Shown: positions 20,006-27,985 of the stretch, in pieces | Numbering within the stretch: position 1 is the stretch's first letter | Layout of the letters: each line of letters starts with the position of its first letter | NCBI RefSeq assembly: GCF_008638305.1 | Contig: NZ_VTPZ01000011.1 | Span: forward strand, 83,000 to 146,999 | From: Pseudomonas profundi | GTDB taxonomy: Bacteria > Pseudomonadota > Gammaproteobacteria > Pseudomonadales > Pseudomonadaceae | Direction: 5' to 3' | DNA length: 64,000 nt | Program-made: the position numbers and the translations under genes | The notes under the pieces: generated by a model | The model's database searches: none | What the model was told of the DNA's origin: nothing | What the model saw: the letters and a program-made list of their open reading frames with translations, nothing else

Positions 20006-21883
20006 ATGACTCAAGACACCATACAATCTACTGACGTATCCGGGACTGCAGACACGAAACCACGTCATTCAATCGTATCCAGAGCCATCATCGCCTGTGC
20101 AATCATCATCTGCATAACCCTGCTGGGCATACTCGGCAACAGCTATGTGACCAGCGCACTGGAAGGCGATGCCGAGGCGATCAACGTTGCCGGCAGTTTG
20201 CGCATGCAAGCCTGGCGACTCGCGGCGACGGCAGACGCCGATTCTGCGCGCCTGCAGTCCCACGTCGAGAAGATGCAGGCGACCCTTGAGTCTCCGATTT
20301 TGCAGGCCGCAATGGATCGGCATCGCGCCTCCGCCCTGCCCGCCTTGCACGAGGCGGTGGTCGATCACTGGCAACGGGGAATGCGACCACTACTCGTCGA
20401 CAAGACGCCACAAATACAATCACTGGGGGAGCAGGTACCCGTGTTCGTCAACCTGCTGGATGGCATCGTCGCGACCCTGCAGCGTCTTTCCGAACGAAAT
20501 CTGGCGATGATTCAAAGAGTGCAGCTGGGAACGCTGCTGGTTGTCCTGCTGAGCACCTGTGCGCTTATTCTCGATCTGCGAAAGCACCTCGCCACCCCCT
20601 TGCGCCAGCTTACCGCCCTCGCCCATCAGGTAAGCCGCGGTGATTTCACTGGTCGAATGAGAGCGGGCAGCGGAACCGAGCTGGACCTGCTCGCCAGCAC
20701 CCTCAACAAGATGAATGAAGAACTCGCAAGTCTTTACGCGGACATGGAGACCAAGGTCAACGACAAGACCGCGGAACTGACCCGCACCAACGCCGCGCTG
20801 CACCTGCTTTTCGAGAGCGCCCGAACGCTCTACAACCAGCCGGCGGATCCGGTGCGCATGATGGCCCGCTCGCTCGCAGCCGTGCGGCAGGCCCTCGGTT
20901 GCGGCCCGGTTTCCCTCTGCCTGAATAGCGGCGCCGGTGGCGGTAATTACGCCGCGGTTACCTCCGAGGGCAGCGAGCCACCGCATTACTGCAAGTTGTC
21001 CAGCTGCGCCGAGTGCCCGGCGGACCTGGCTGATTCAGGGCTGGAGTGCATGGATCGGCTGACCAGCTTCGAGCTGCACTCGGGATCGACGCATCTGGGC
21101 AGTTTGCGTGTCGAGCAGCCAGTCGGCGAGCCGCTTCAGGCATGGCAGGAGCAGGTGCTGGTTACCCTTGCTGATTTGTACGCAGCCTCCATGAGCCTGG
21201 CGAATCTTGGCCAGCAGCAGGCACGTCTGGCCCTTATGGAAGAGCGTGCGGTGATCGCGCGTGAGCTGCATGATTCGCTCGCTCAAGCGCTTTCAGCGCA
21301 GAAGCTGCAATTGGCCAGGCTCAAGCGGCAGGTCGAGAACGGCTGCGGACCGAGCGAGTTGGCTGAGACGCGCGAGCAGATAGAACAAGGTCTCGCTGCG
21401 GCATACCGCCAACTGCGCGAGCTGCTCACGACCTTTCGCATACAGGTTAACGAGCCGGGCCTGAAACCGGCGCTGCAGGCCACTGTGAAGGAGTTCAGTC
21501 GCAACTCCGGCGTAGACATCACACTGGACTACCAGCTTGACCATTGCCCGCTTTCGCCCAATGAAGAGGTCCATTGCCTACAGATTGCCCGCGAGGCGCT
21601 GAGCAACGTCATCAAGCATGCGCAGGCCGGCCAGTGCTGGATCCAGCTGAAACAGGATGACAAGGGGATCGTGTCGGTACAGGTCGAGGACGATGGTATC
21701 GGGATCGCCGAAACCACCTCGCCCGAAGGTCACTACGGGCTGAGCATTCTCCACGAACGTGCCAGCAGCCTGGGCGGTACGCTCCACATTTACAGAAGAG
21801 AAGCTGGCGGAACCAAGATCCTGGTGAATTTCCCGCCAGACTATCGAATCGTTGTCCCAAGGGAACACGCTGCACATGAATGA
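20006..21883 (+). CDS. narX: NarX nitrate/nitrite sensor histidine kinase
   Basis: A 625-residue inner-membrane kinase with two transmembrane helices (about residues 25-47 and 170-190) around a periplasmic domain. This carries the nitrate-binding P-box-like GSLRMQAWRLAATA. Then come a HAMP domain, a GAF-like region with a cysteine cluster (CKLSSCAECP) as in NarX proteins, a HisKA_3 dimerisation domain with phospho-acceptor in ARELHDSLAQALS, and a HATPase domain. It senses nitrate and phosphorylates NarL. It overlaps narL by 8 bp. Confidence 0.92.
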   Translation: MTQDTIQSTDVSGTADTKPRHSIVSRAIIACAIIICITLLGILGNSYVTSALEGDAEAINVAGSLRMQAWRLAATADADSARLQSHVEKMQATLESPILQAAMDRHRASALPALHEAVVDHWQRGMRPLLVDKTPQIQSLGEQVPVFVNLLDGIVATLQRLSERNLAMIQRVQLGTLLVVLLSTCALILDLRKHLATPLRQLTALAHQVSRGDFTGRMRAGSGTELDLLASTLNKMNEELASLYADMETKVNDKTAELTRTNAALHLLFESARTLYNQPADPVRMMARSLAAVRQALGCGPVSLCLNSGAGGGNYAAVTSEGSEPPHYCKLSSCAECPADLADSGLECMDRLTSFELHSGSTHLGSLRVEQPVGEPLQAWQEQVLVTLADLYAASMSLANLGQQQARLALMEERAVIARELHDSLAQALSAQKLQLARLKRQVENGCGPSELAETREQIEQGLAAAYRQLRELLTTFRIQVNEPGLKPALQATVKEFSRNSGVDITLDYQLDHCPLSPNEEVHCLQIAREALSNVIKHAQAGQCWIQLKQDDKGIVSVQVEDDGIGIAETTSPEGHYGLSILHERASSLGGTLHIYRREAGGTKILVNFPPDYRIVVPREHAAHE

Positions 21884-22529
21884 AACAGATAGCATCCGGA
21901 TTCTGCTGGTGGACGATCACCCCATGATGCGCCGCGGTCTGCGTGACCTGCTGGCCATGGAGCCTGATCTCGATCCCGCCGGGGAAGCCGGCAATGGCGT
22001 TGAAGCCATCCGCCTCGCCCATGAACTCGAGCCTGACCTGATCCTGCTTGATCTCAACATGCCGGGCATGGGCGGGCTGGACATTCTGCGGCAGATGCGT
22101 CGCGAACAGATCGATGCGCGCATCATCTTTTTCACCGTATCCGATGATCACGACGACGTACTTGAAGCGCTGCGCAGCGGTGCCGACGGTTATTTGCTCA
22201 AGGATATGGACGCAGACCAATTGGTAGAACAGATACGCCTTGCCGCGCGCGGCAAACTGGCACTCAGCGCAGAACTGACCATGATACTGGCTGACGCTAT
22301 CCGCAACCGGCCCGAGGCTGAAGCCTCCGAACCCCAGGCTCACCTTACCCGGCGAGAGCGGGACGTACTGCGCCAGATCGCCAAGGGCCAGAGTAACAAG
22401 ATGATCGCCCGTGAGCTGGACATCAGCGAAGGTACGGTAAAGGTGCATGTCAAACGTGTGCTGAACAAACTGGGCATGCGTTCACGTACTGAAGCGGCGG
22501 TATGGGTGGTAGAGCAGAACCTCGCCTAG
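21876..22529 (+). CDS. narL: NarL response regulator
   Basis: A 217-residue regulator with an N-terminal receiver (LLVDDHPMMRRG, phospho-Asp in LILLDLNMPGM) and a C-terminal LuxR-type HTH (LTRRERDVLRQIAKGQSNKMIARELDISEGTV region). The ATG at 21876 is chosen over an upstream TTG because it aligns with NarL and has AAGGG 11 bp before it. It controls nitrate-responsive genes with NarX. Confidence 0.92.
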   Translation: MNETDSIRILLVDDHPMMRRGLRDLLAMEPDLDPAGEAGNGVEAIRLAHELEPDLILLDLNMPGMGGLDILRQMRREQIDARIIFFTVSDDHDDVLEALRSGADGYLLKDMDADQLVEQIRLAARGKLALSAELTMILADAIRNRPEAEASEPQAHLTRRERDVLRQIAKGQSNKMIARELDISEGTVKVHVKRVLNKLGMRSRTEAAVWVVEQNLA

Positions 22530-22560
22530 AGGATGGGAGCCAATGTGTTCGCCCATCCTG

Positions 22561-22586
22561 GGGGTGTAGCGCGCCTGCGCTACGCC
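22561..22586. repeat. REP-like palindrome, inverse orientation
   Basis: The reverse complement of the palindrome heading the 149-bp repeats near nosL and of the copy at 5057-5083. Arms GTAGCGC and GCGCTAC pair over GCCT. It lies 31 bp past the narL stop and could serve as a terminator or mRNA 3' stabiliser. Confidence 0.7.
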
Positions 22587-22740
22587 AAATTCTCAGCTAC
22601 AGCTAACCCGCCGACGGACGACTACTACCGGTCACGGCAGCGAAAACACTCACGACAAGCAATCATCTGCTGGGTTTGTCCTCCGAGCTCAGCTATCGCA
22701 GCGAGGTGAGTTGGAGAGTTCTGAGTCAGCTTCCGCGAGC

Positions 22741-23035
22741 CGACAGGGCCGCGCTGACACGCTGCAAGTACGTCCCTGTAAGCTCGTCGATGACATTCCT
22801 GTCATCGGACGGTCATCGCAGCCCTGTCGTCCCGCTCCGCCCCAGAGTTTTGAGCTGCCAAACGGAAACAAAAAACGGTTTTAAACTCCGGACCACGCCG
22901 ATGCTCGGCCAAGCCCGCCGGCTGTCAGGGTGGAGCAAGTGTCGAAAACAGGGATGTTTTCGTCAAGCCCCCATGGATGGGTTCACGGCGTCTTGCGGAG
23001 TCCTGACAGGCGGCGGGCGATTGGCTGCGGAGTTT
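22741..23035. repeat. Nested inverted-repeat element, no gene
   Basis: About 300 bp between narL and the DGC gene made of stacked dyads. Module 1: CGACAGGGC (22741) pairs with GCCCTGTCG (22821) and encloses CGATGACA-TTCC-TGTCATCG (22788-22807). Module 2: AAACTCCG (22883) pairs with CGGAGTTT (23028), GGCCAA (22907) nearly with TTGGCT (23021), and a 16-nt arm at 22914-22929 with 23002-23017 (15 of 16). Inside these lies CGAAAACA-GGGA-TGTTTTCG (22943-22962). An open frame across it (22676-23197) has biased, non-protein-like content. It looks like a dispersed structured intergenic repeat or a structured RNA. Confidence 0.6.
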
Positions 23036-23075
23036 CAGCTCAGCATTTTTGAGTTCCCGCTTCCGGCCCCAAAGA

Positions 23076-23462
23076 TCAGACAGCCTCATCCTGGGCACGA
23101 CTGTTCTGAATCAGCTCGACAATCTGCACCTCCAGATCGTCCGCCTGCTCTGGCGTGCAATCTTCACCAAATCGTTTACGTACACCGAAATCACTGAGTA
23201 AAACGTGAATCTCGGGTTCGACGCCGACATTGTTCAGACAGGCTTTGGCACACTGGAGTTTGCAGCCGTCCACCGCGATTATCTGGCGGCCCGATTTCGC
23301 TGTTTTTACCAGGGACGCGACTTTGCCGCCAACGCCAGCGATGCAGGACATCTCGGCAATCCCGGCGCGATCGATCCGCAGAGCAAGCGTATTGGCGAGC
23401 TGCGCCACGTTGGAGCAGCCCGAGCACGAATAGATAAGCGGGGAATTTTTTGTAGCAGACAT
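23076..23462 (-). CDS. DGC-domain putative zinc/metal-binding protein
   Basis: A 128-residue cytoplasmic protein of the DGC family, named for its Asp-Gly-Cys motif (VDGCKLQCAKACL), with a second cysteine pair CSGCSN near the N terminus and the typical ALRIDRAGIAEMSCIAGVGG. These probably bind zinc or an Fe-S cluster. The start at 23462 is chosen because GGAGG lies 6 bp before it; upstream codons run through a hairpin. A DNR box 95 bp upstream and the neighbouring ubiUVT genes suggest an anaerobic or denitrification role that is not yet defined. Confidence 0.82.
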   Translation of the reverse strand: MSATKNSPLIYSCSGCSNVAQLANTLALRIDRAGIAEMSCIAGVGGKVASLVKTAKSGRQIIAVDGCKLQCAKACLNNVGVEPEIHVLLSDFGVRKRFGEDCTPEQADDLEVQIVELIQNSRAQDEAV

Positions 23463-23473
23463 TAGAACCTCCA

Positions 23474-23525
23474 AAGGGTCTGTTGACGTTTCATCGCGGC
23501 CGCGACGAAGTGCCAACAGACCCTT
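23474..23525. repeat. Large hairpin in leader of the DGC gene
   Basis: AAGGGTCTGTTG (23474-23485) and CAACAGACCCTT (23514-23525) form a perfect 12-bp stem. The enclosed part holds the full palindrome TCGCGGCCGCGA. It lies between the DNR box and the ribosome-binding site of the DGC gene, and just past the ubiT stop. It could be a terminator for ubiT or a leader control element. Confidence 0.75.
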
Positions 23526-23532
23526 GCCATTG

Positions 23533-24036
23533 TCATGCTGGGTGCTGGGCCGCTCCTTGACCTGGGTCAATTCCGGACGCTCCGGCCCCCAGCCACTGAA
23601 TCAGTTGCCACAACCGCGGCGGCAGACGATCAGAATCCAGACTGTCCATCAGATTCTTTATTTCCAGGCCAAGCTCGGTGTCACCCTCAATAATCAGCCT
23701 ACGACGGAAGAACAGCGTGTCCGGGTCTTCCTGACGGCTGGAAAGTAGCAGGAATTCGCGCCAGTTTCCGCGGATACAGAGATCTGTCGGAGCGCTCCTG
23801 TCCAGGCGCAGGCCTTTGTCCGTGCGGGTCACATTCCAGGCCAGGCCGAGATCTGTCACCTCCAGGCGCAACCAGCGTCCGTGCAAACAGTCAAAATCAC
23901 CGTCGGCAACCGGCTCGGCGAATATCCGGGCCATGGCCTTTTCAATCACCAGCCGCTGGATTGTGAAGGGCACGTGCCGGCTCAATGGAAGTATGGGATC
24001 GCCTGCGCGCAATGCCAGGCTCGCCAGGTTCAGCAT
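23533..24036 (-). CDS. ubiT: UbiT, SCP2-domain anaerobic ubiquinone factor
   Basis: A 167-residue protein dominated by an SCP2 lipid-binding domain (about residues 20-130, with LRLEVTDLGLAW and LFFRRRLIIEGDTELGLEIKNL). UbiT binds lipid intermediates for O2-independent ubiquinone synthesis. The ATG at 24036 is chosen because GAGGAGG lies 8 bp upstream and the frame overlaps the ubiV stop by 7 bp. Its 3' end contains the DNR box of the DGC gene. Confidence 0.88.
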   Translation of the reverse strand: MLNLASLALRAGDPILPLSRHVPFTIQRLVIEKAMARIFAEPVADGDFDCLHGRWLRLEVTDLGLAWNVTRTDKGLRLDRSAPTDLCIRGNWREFLLLSSRQEDPDTLFFRRRLIIEGDTELGLEIKNLMDSLDSDRLPPRLWQLIQWLGAGASGIDPGQGAAQHPA

Positions 24037-24920
24037 AAACCTGCCTCCTCTACCCTCAACATACCCGGCTGGCCGTACCAATATCCGTTGCAACCGTCGA
24101 TTGCGAGCGGCGGCTCGGCGCCTCGTCTGACTTCGTCAAAGGTACGGATGATATCCAGCGTCCCGTTTGAGGCGGGGCTGATACGCAACGCGTCAATGCC
24201 CATGGCACGCATCCGGGGGTACTCGGCCAGGAGGTTACTTACCCCGGCGGACATGGTCTGGATCCCGTTAAGCGTAAATAGCGGTTGGCCTTCCTGGCTG
24301 GTCATTGGCAGACCATCGGGATATTCCTGACAGATGAAACCGCAGTCATCCTTCGGCCGGTTCTCAGCACGGGCGGTAAAACAGCGCGCTGAATAGGCCA
24401 GCGGCAGATGCCCCCAGGCGAACACTTCAATTTCCGGCAAGAGGAAGCCTGCGTCAGCTGCCTGATGCATGACAGCCTGAATCAGCTCGCCGGAACACTC
24501 CACTGGCGGCACCCAGCGGACCATTCCCTGCTCCGTCAATTGCTGTAGCGCCAGGGCGTTGTACAGGTTGAGTGACGAGCCGCCAACAAACTCCACGCCC
24601 TTGCTGGTGAGGTAGTGCACCGCGGCCATATCATTGGCCTCCACCATGATGTCGCCGTTGTCGCACAACCGCCGTAAACCAGAGAGTTCAGAAGCTGCTT
24701 CAATCAATGCCAGGCCTGATATCACTACTTGAGCACCGCTCTCGCTGCGCAGGTCGCGCGCCAGCCCAAGCCAGTCATCCAGCGACAATGCGCGGCGCTT
24801 CGAACACACTGTCTCGCCGATATAAATGACATCCAGCGGCTCGCTGGCAACGTCCGCGTAAAAATCCATGATCTGTTGCCGCGTCCAGTAGAACAGGATG
24901 GGTCCCAGTGTTAATTTCAT
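24030..24920 (-). CDS. ubiV: UbiV, U32-peptidase-like O2-independent hydroxylation factor
   Basis: A 296-residue member of the U32 family. Conserved cysteines for the 4Fe-4S cluster are seen in VCSKRR (about residue 39) and in ARCFTARAENRPKDDCGFICQ, with a final GCNGYW. UbiV and UbiU form a complex that hydroxylates ubiquinone precursors without oxygen, with prephenate as the hydroxyl source in E. coli. It lies 11 bp after ubiU and overlaps ubiT. Confidence 0.93.
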   Translation of the reverse strand: MKLTLGPILFYWTRQQIMDFYADVASEPLDVIYIGETVCSKRRALSLDDWLGLARDLRSESGAQVVISGLALIEAASELSGLRRLCDNGDIMVEANDMAAVHYLTSKGVEFVGGSSLNLYNALALQQLTEQGMVRWVPPVECSGELIQAVMHQAADAGFLLPEIEVFAWGHLPLAYSARCFTARAENRPKDDCGFICQEYPDGLPMTSQEGQPLFTLNGIQTMSAGVSNLLAEYPRMRAMGIDALRISPASNGTLDIIRTFDEVRRGAEPPLAIDGCNGYWYGQPGMLRVEEAGLC

Positions 24921-24931
24921 TGCTCTCCCCT

Positions 24932-25927
24932 CTACTGCCAGGCGCGGTGGTAAGCACCCAGAGTGGTTTGACTGCCTTCTGAAACCTTATCGAGTGCCTG
25001 CATCCACGCAGGTTCAACCGAATAGCCCCGTGGATTGGAGGCGAACCGGTCCAGCGCCTGGCGCCAGACGCCGGTCACCTGTTCGACATAGGCGGGGCTG
25101 CGCTGGCGCCCTTCGATCTTGACCGCCGTCACGCCGATCGCCGCCAATTGCGGTACCAGATCCAGCGTATTCAGACTGGTGGGCTCTTCGAGGGCGTGAA
25201 AACGCTTGCCGTTGACCATAAAGCGGCCCTTGCACAGCGTCGGATAGCCGGCCGCTTCGCCCTCTTCGTAGCGGTCAATCAACACATCATTCAGGCGTGA
25301 ACTCAGGACATCGTCTTCCTGATTCCAGCGCACGGCGCTGGCGGGGGAGCAGACGCCGCAGAGATTCGGGGATTCGCCGGTCACGTAAGAGGACAAATGG
25401 CAGCGCCCTTCCGCCATGATGCACAGGCTGCCGAAGGCGAACACCTCGACCGGTACCGGACTGGCCTCCGCCACCTGGCGCACCTGGTTCAATGACAGCA
25501 CCCGGGGCAGTACCGCTCGGCGAATGCCGTAATGTTCATGGTAATACTGCAAGGCGGCAGCATTGGTGGCCGAGCCCTGCACGGAAAGATGCAAGTTGAG
25601 CCTGGGGTGGTGTTTGGTGGCATACGCCAGTACGCCGGGGTCGGCCGCAATCAATGCGTCCACGCCCAGATCCGCAGCGTGATCGACTGCCCGGCGCCAG
25701 CGCGCCCACCCATCAGGCAGGGCATAGGTGTTGACCGCAATATAGATCTGACGTCCCTGCTGGCGGACCAGATCGACGCCGCTTTGCAGTTGTTTGTCAG
25801 TAAAGTTGAGGCCGGCAAAATGGCGCGCGTTGGTATCGTCGCGAAAACCGGTATAGATGGCATCAGCACCCTGACGCAGCGCCGACTTCAGCGCGGGCAG
25901 GCTGCCTGCTGGACAGACCAGTTGCAT
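24932..25927 (-). CDS. ubiU: UbiU, U32-peptidase-like O2-independent hydroxylation factor
   Basis: A 331-residue protein, the same length as E. coli UbiU, opening MQLVCPAGSLPALKSALRQGAD and containing the family's FGSLCIMAEGRCHLSSYVTGE and NLCGVCSPA cysteine motifs for a 4Fe-4S cluster. The start at 25927 is chosen because GGGAG precedes it by 7 bp. It heads the ubiU-ubiV-ubiT operon, preceded by a DNR box. Confidence 0.94.
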   Translation of the reverse strand: MQLVCPAGSLPALKSALRQGADAIYTGFRDDTNARHFAGLNFTDKQLQSGVDLVRQQGRQIYIAVNTYALPDGWARWRRAVDHAADLGVDALIAADPGVLAYATKHHPRLNLHLSVQGSATNAAALQYYHEHYGIRRAVLPRVLSLNQVRQVAEASPVPVEVFAFGSLCIMAEGRCHLSSYVTGESPNLCGVCSPASAVRWNQEDDVLSSRLNDVLIDRYEEGEAAGYPTLCKGRFMVNGKRFHALEEPTSLNTLDLVPQLAAIGVTAVKIEGRQRSPAYVEQVTGVWRQALDRFASNPRGYSVEPAWMQALDKVSEGSQTTLGAYHRAWQ

Positions 25928-25986
25928 AGTGGCTCCCTGGTAATGTAAAACGCGAGCCACTTTGCGCTTTTCTGGTCCAGCCGGCC

Positions 25987-26000
25987 TTGATCATGGTCAA
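25987..26000 (-). promoter_or_regulatory. FNR/DNR box upstream of ubiU
   Basis: TTGATCATGGTCAA matches TTGAT-N4-GTCAA. Its centre is about 67 bp before the ubiU start codon, fitting activation of anaerobic ubiquinone synthesis when oxygen is low or NO is present. Confidence 0.85.
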
Positions 26001-26050
26001 TGCATCGGTGCTCGACAGACGTCATACACGCCGGTCGGCACCGTTGCGGG

Positions 26051-27322
26051 TTAACAGTGCTTATGGTCAGTACGAAGCACATCGGGTGGAGTCAGATAAT
26101 CGCTGCTGCTGCCCCGACGCTCCTGACCTGCGTCGATCTCCATACGGGCGATGCTACGCAGGTGAACTTCGTCAGGCCCGTCAGCAATGCGTAACGCCCG
26201 GGAGCTGATCCAGAGGTCGGCCAGGGGCGTATCCGGTGTCAGCCCCATGGCGCCGAACACCTGCATTGCCCGGTCGATCACATTGCCGAGCATGGCGGGA
26301 ACCACGGCCTTGATCATGGCGATTTCCCGGCGTGCCTCGCGCGCGCCGCTCTGATCGATCATCCAGGCGGTTTTCAGAACCAGCAGGCGAGCCTGTTCAA
26401 TTTCCATGCGCGAGCGTGCGATCCAGTCGGAAATACTGCCGTGCTGATGCAGATAGCGACCGAAGGTACGACGTTCCTGCGCTCGATCGACCATCAGTTC
26501 GAGCGCCAGCTCAGCCATGCCGATGGCGCGCATGCAATGGTGCACCCTGCCCGGCCCCAGCCGCGCCTGAGCCATCATGAAACCGTCGCCTTCTTGACCC
26601 AGCAAATTGCTTGCCGGCACGCGCACGTTACGGAATACCAGTTCGCTGTGGCCCTCCGGGGAGACGTGGTGCATGACCGGGATGTTGCGCACCAGCTCCA
26701 CACCGGGCGTATCGAAAGGCACGATAAGCATGCTCTGCTGCTTGCGCGCCTCGCCATCCGGGTCGGTCTTGCCCATCACGATCAGGAACTTGCAGTCAGG
26801 GTGCGATGCATTGGTAATGAACCACTTCCGACCGTTGACGATATAGTCGTCGCCGTCCCGGCGGATCAACGTCTGGATATTGCTGGCGTCAGAAGACGCA
26901 ACATCCGGCTCGGTCATGGCAAATGCTGAGCGGATTTCACCCTGGAGCAGCGGCTGCAGCCAACGCTCCCGCTGCTCCGGGGTCGCGAACATATGCAGCA
27001 ATTCCATGTTGCCGGTATCCGGCGCGTTGCAATTGAACACCTCCGAAGCCCAGCTGACCCGCCCCATGATTTCCGCCAGCGGCGCATATTCAAGGTTGGT
27101 CAGGCGCGTGCCTGGCTCGTCGTCACGCAGGGATGGCAGAAACAGGTTCCACAACCCCTCCTCCCGGGCCAGCGCCTTGAGATCCGCCATGAAAGAGACG
27201 AGGAACTGGCCCGCCGCGACTTCGCGCTGCCATTGGCCGAGCCGTGGCACGATATGCTGGTCCAGAAACTCACGCACCTTGAGACGCAGCGCCTGGGTGG
27301 CGGGACTGTATGCAAAATCCAT
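26051..27322 (-). CDS. Acyl-CoA dehydrogenase (ACAD10/11-like)
   Basis: A 423-residue flavoenzyme with the acyl-CoA dehydrogenase signatures FAMTEPDVASSDASNIQT (substrate/FAD region), GRKWFITNASH and the C-terminal helical part with RRTFGRYLHQHGSISDWIA and QVFGAMGLTPDTPLADLW. It oxidises an acyl-CoA to the enoyl-CoA with FAD. The sequence is of the ACAD10/11-like subfamily; chain length is not readable. It ends 51 bp upstream of the ubiU box, and no other fatty-acid gene is adjacent. Confidence 0.88.
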   Translation of the reverse strand: MDFAYSPATQALRLKVREFLDQHIVPRLGQWQREVAAGQFLVSFMADLKALAREEGLWNLFLPSLRDDEPGTRLTNLEYAPLAEIMGRVSWASEVFNCNAPDTGNMELLHMFATPEQRERWLQPLLQGEIRSAFAMTEPDVASSDASNIQTLIRRDGDDYIVNGRKWFITNASHPDCKFLIVMGKTDPDGEARKQQSMLIVPFDTPGVELVRNIPVMHHVSPEGHSELVFRNVRVPASNLLGQEGDGFMMAQARLGPGRVHHCMRAIGMAELALELMVDRAQERRTFGRYLHQHGSISDWIARSRMEIEQARLLVLKTAWMIDQSGAREARREIAMIKAVVPAMLGNVIDRAMQVFGAMGLTPDTPLADLWISSRALRIADGPDEVHLRSIARMEIDAGQERRGSSSDYLTPPDVLRTDHKHC

Positions 27323-27355
27323 AATTGCTCCTTTTTAATGGCATGCAGCGCTGGG

Positions 27356-27796
27356 TTACAGCGTCATGAAGGGTTCAGCCTGCTGGCTGGTGAATTGGTG
27401 GATCTCGAAGGGCGAACGCTGCGGACCTGGCATGCCGGGACTGCCCTGCGGCATACCGGGCAAGGTAATGCCGTGGATGGCCGGTTGTTGTCTGAACAGC
27501 TCGGCGATAGCGTCGTAGGGCACATGCCCTTCAACATGATAGTTCCCGATGCTCATTGTGTGGCACGAGCCGAGACCGTATGGCAGCCGCGCCTGCTGTT
27601 TGATCTGGCCCATGTTGGCGTCGTCAATGATGGTTACCTGTATTCCGTGGCGTTCGAGGTGACGGGCATATTCGTCACAACAGGTGCAATCGGGGTTCTT
27701 GTAAAGCGTCGCCTCAGCCGGCACTGCTGCCTGGGCGGGAACCGTCGCGCCGAGTAGCAGGGTCGCGACAAGTGTTGAAGTGAAATTTCGCAACAT
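27356..27796 (-). CDS. DUF411 periplasmic metal-binding protein
   Basis: A 146-residue protein with a signal peptide (cleavage near AQA-AV, residue 24) and the DUF411 signature YKNPDCTCCDEYARHLERHG, then ARLPYGLGSCHTMSIGNYHVEGHVP. The CxCC and His residues suggest Cu(I) binding in the periplasm. It sits downstream of the copper enzyme NirK on the same strand but has its own near-match FNR box, so a copper-delivery role for NirK is an inference. The start at 27796 is chosen to give a complete signal peptide. Confidence 0.82.
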   Translation of the reverse strand: MLRNFTSTLVATLLLGATVPAQAAVPAEATLYKNPDCTCCDEYARHLERHGIQVTIIDDANMGQIKQQARLPYGLGSCHTMSIGNYHVEGHVPYDAIAELFRQQPAIHGITLPGMPQGSPGMPGPQRSPFEIHQFTSQQAEPFMTL

Positions 27797-27855
27797 GGGA
27801 AGCCCCGGGTTAAATGAGTTCAGGGTCATTCAATCACCGCTCGTATGCGGCATCC

Positions 27856-27869
27856 TTGATCTGGCTCAA
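27856..27869 (-). promoter_or_regulatory. Near-match FNR/DNR box upstream of DUF411 gene
   Basis: TTGATCTGGCTCAA fits TTGAT-N4-RTCAA except for C at one position. It lies about 66 bp before the start, the same distance as at ubiU. Confidence 0.6.
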
Positions 27870-27935
27870 GGACTGAGGGTTCTGGACTGCTGACAGCTCG
27901 GTGGGCGGTCCCGAGGAAGGTCGAACCCAAAAACG

Positions 27936-27965
27936 AAAACGCCCCGGAACACTGGGTTCCGGGGC
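27936..27965 (-). terminator. Intrinsic terminator after nirK
   Basis: GCCCCGGAAC (27941-27950) pairs perfectly with GTTCCGGGGC (27956-27965). On the minus strand the stem is followed by GTTTTCGTTTTTG. It lies 20 bp past the nirK stop. Confidence 0.88.
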
Positions 27966-27985
27966 GCGTTTGTTGCGGTAGATGG

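Noticed and set aside
22676..23197. A 173-codon open frame between narL and the DGC gene
   Set aside because: It lies across a set of strong inverted repeats, overlaps the end of the DGC gene on the other strand and gives no recognisable domain.
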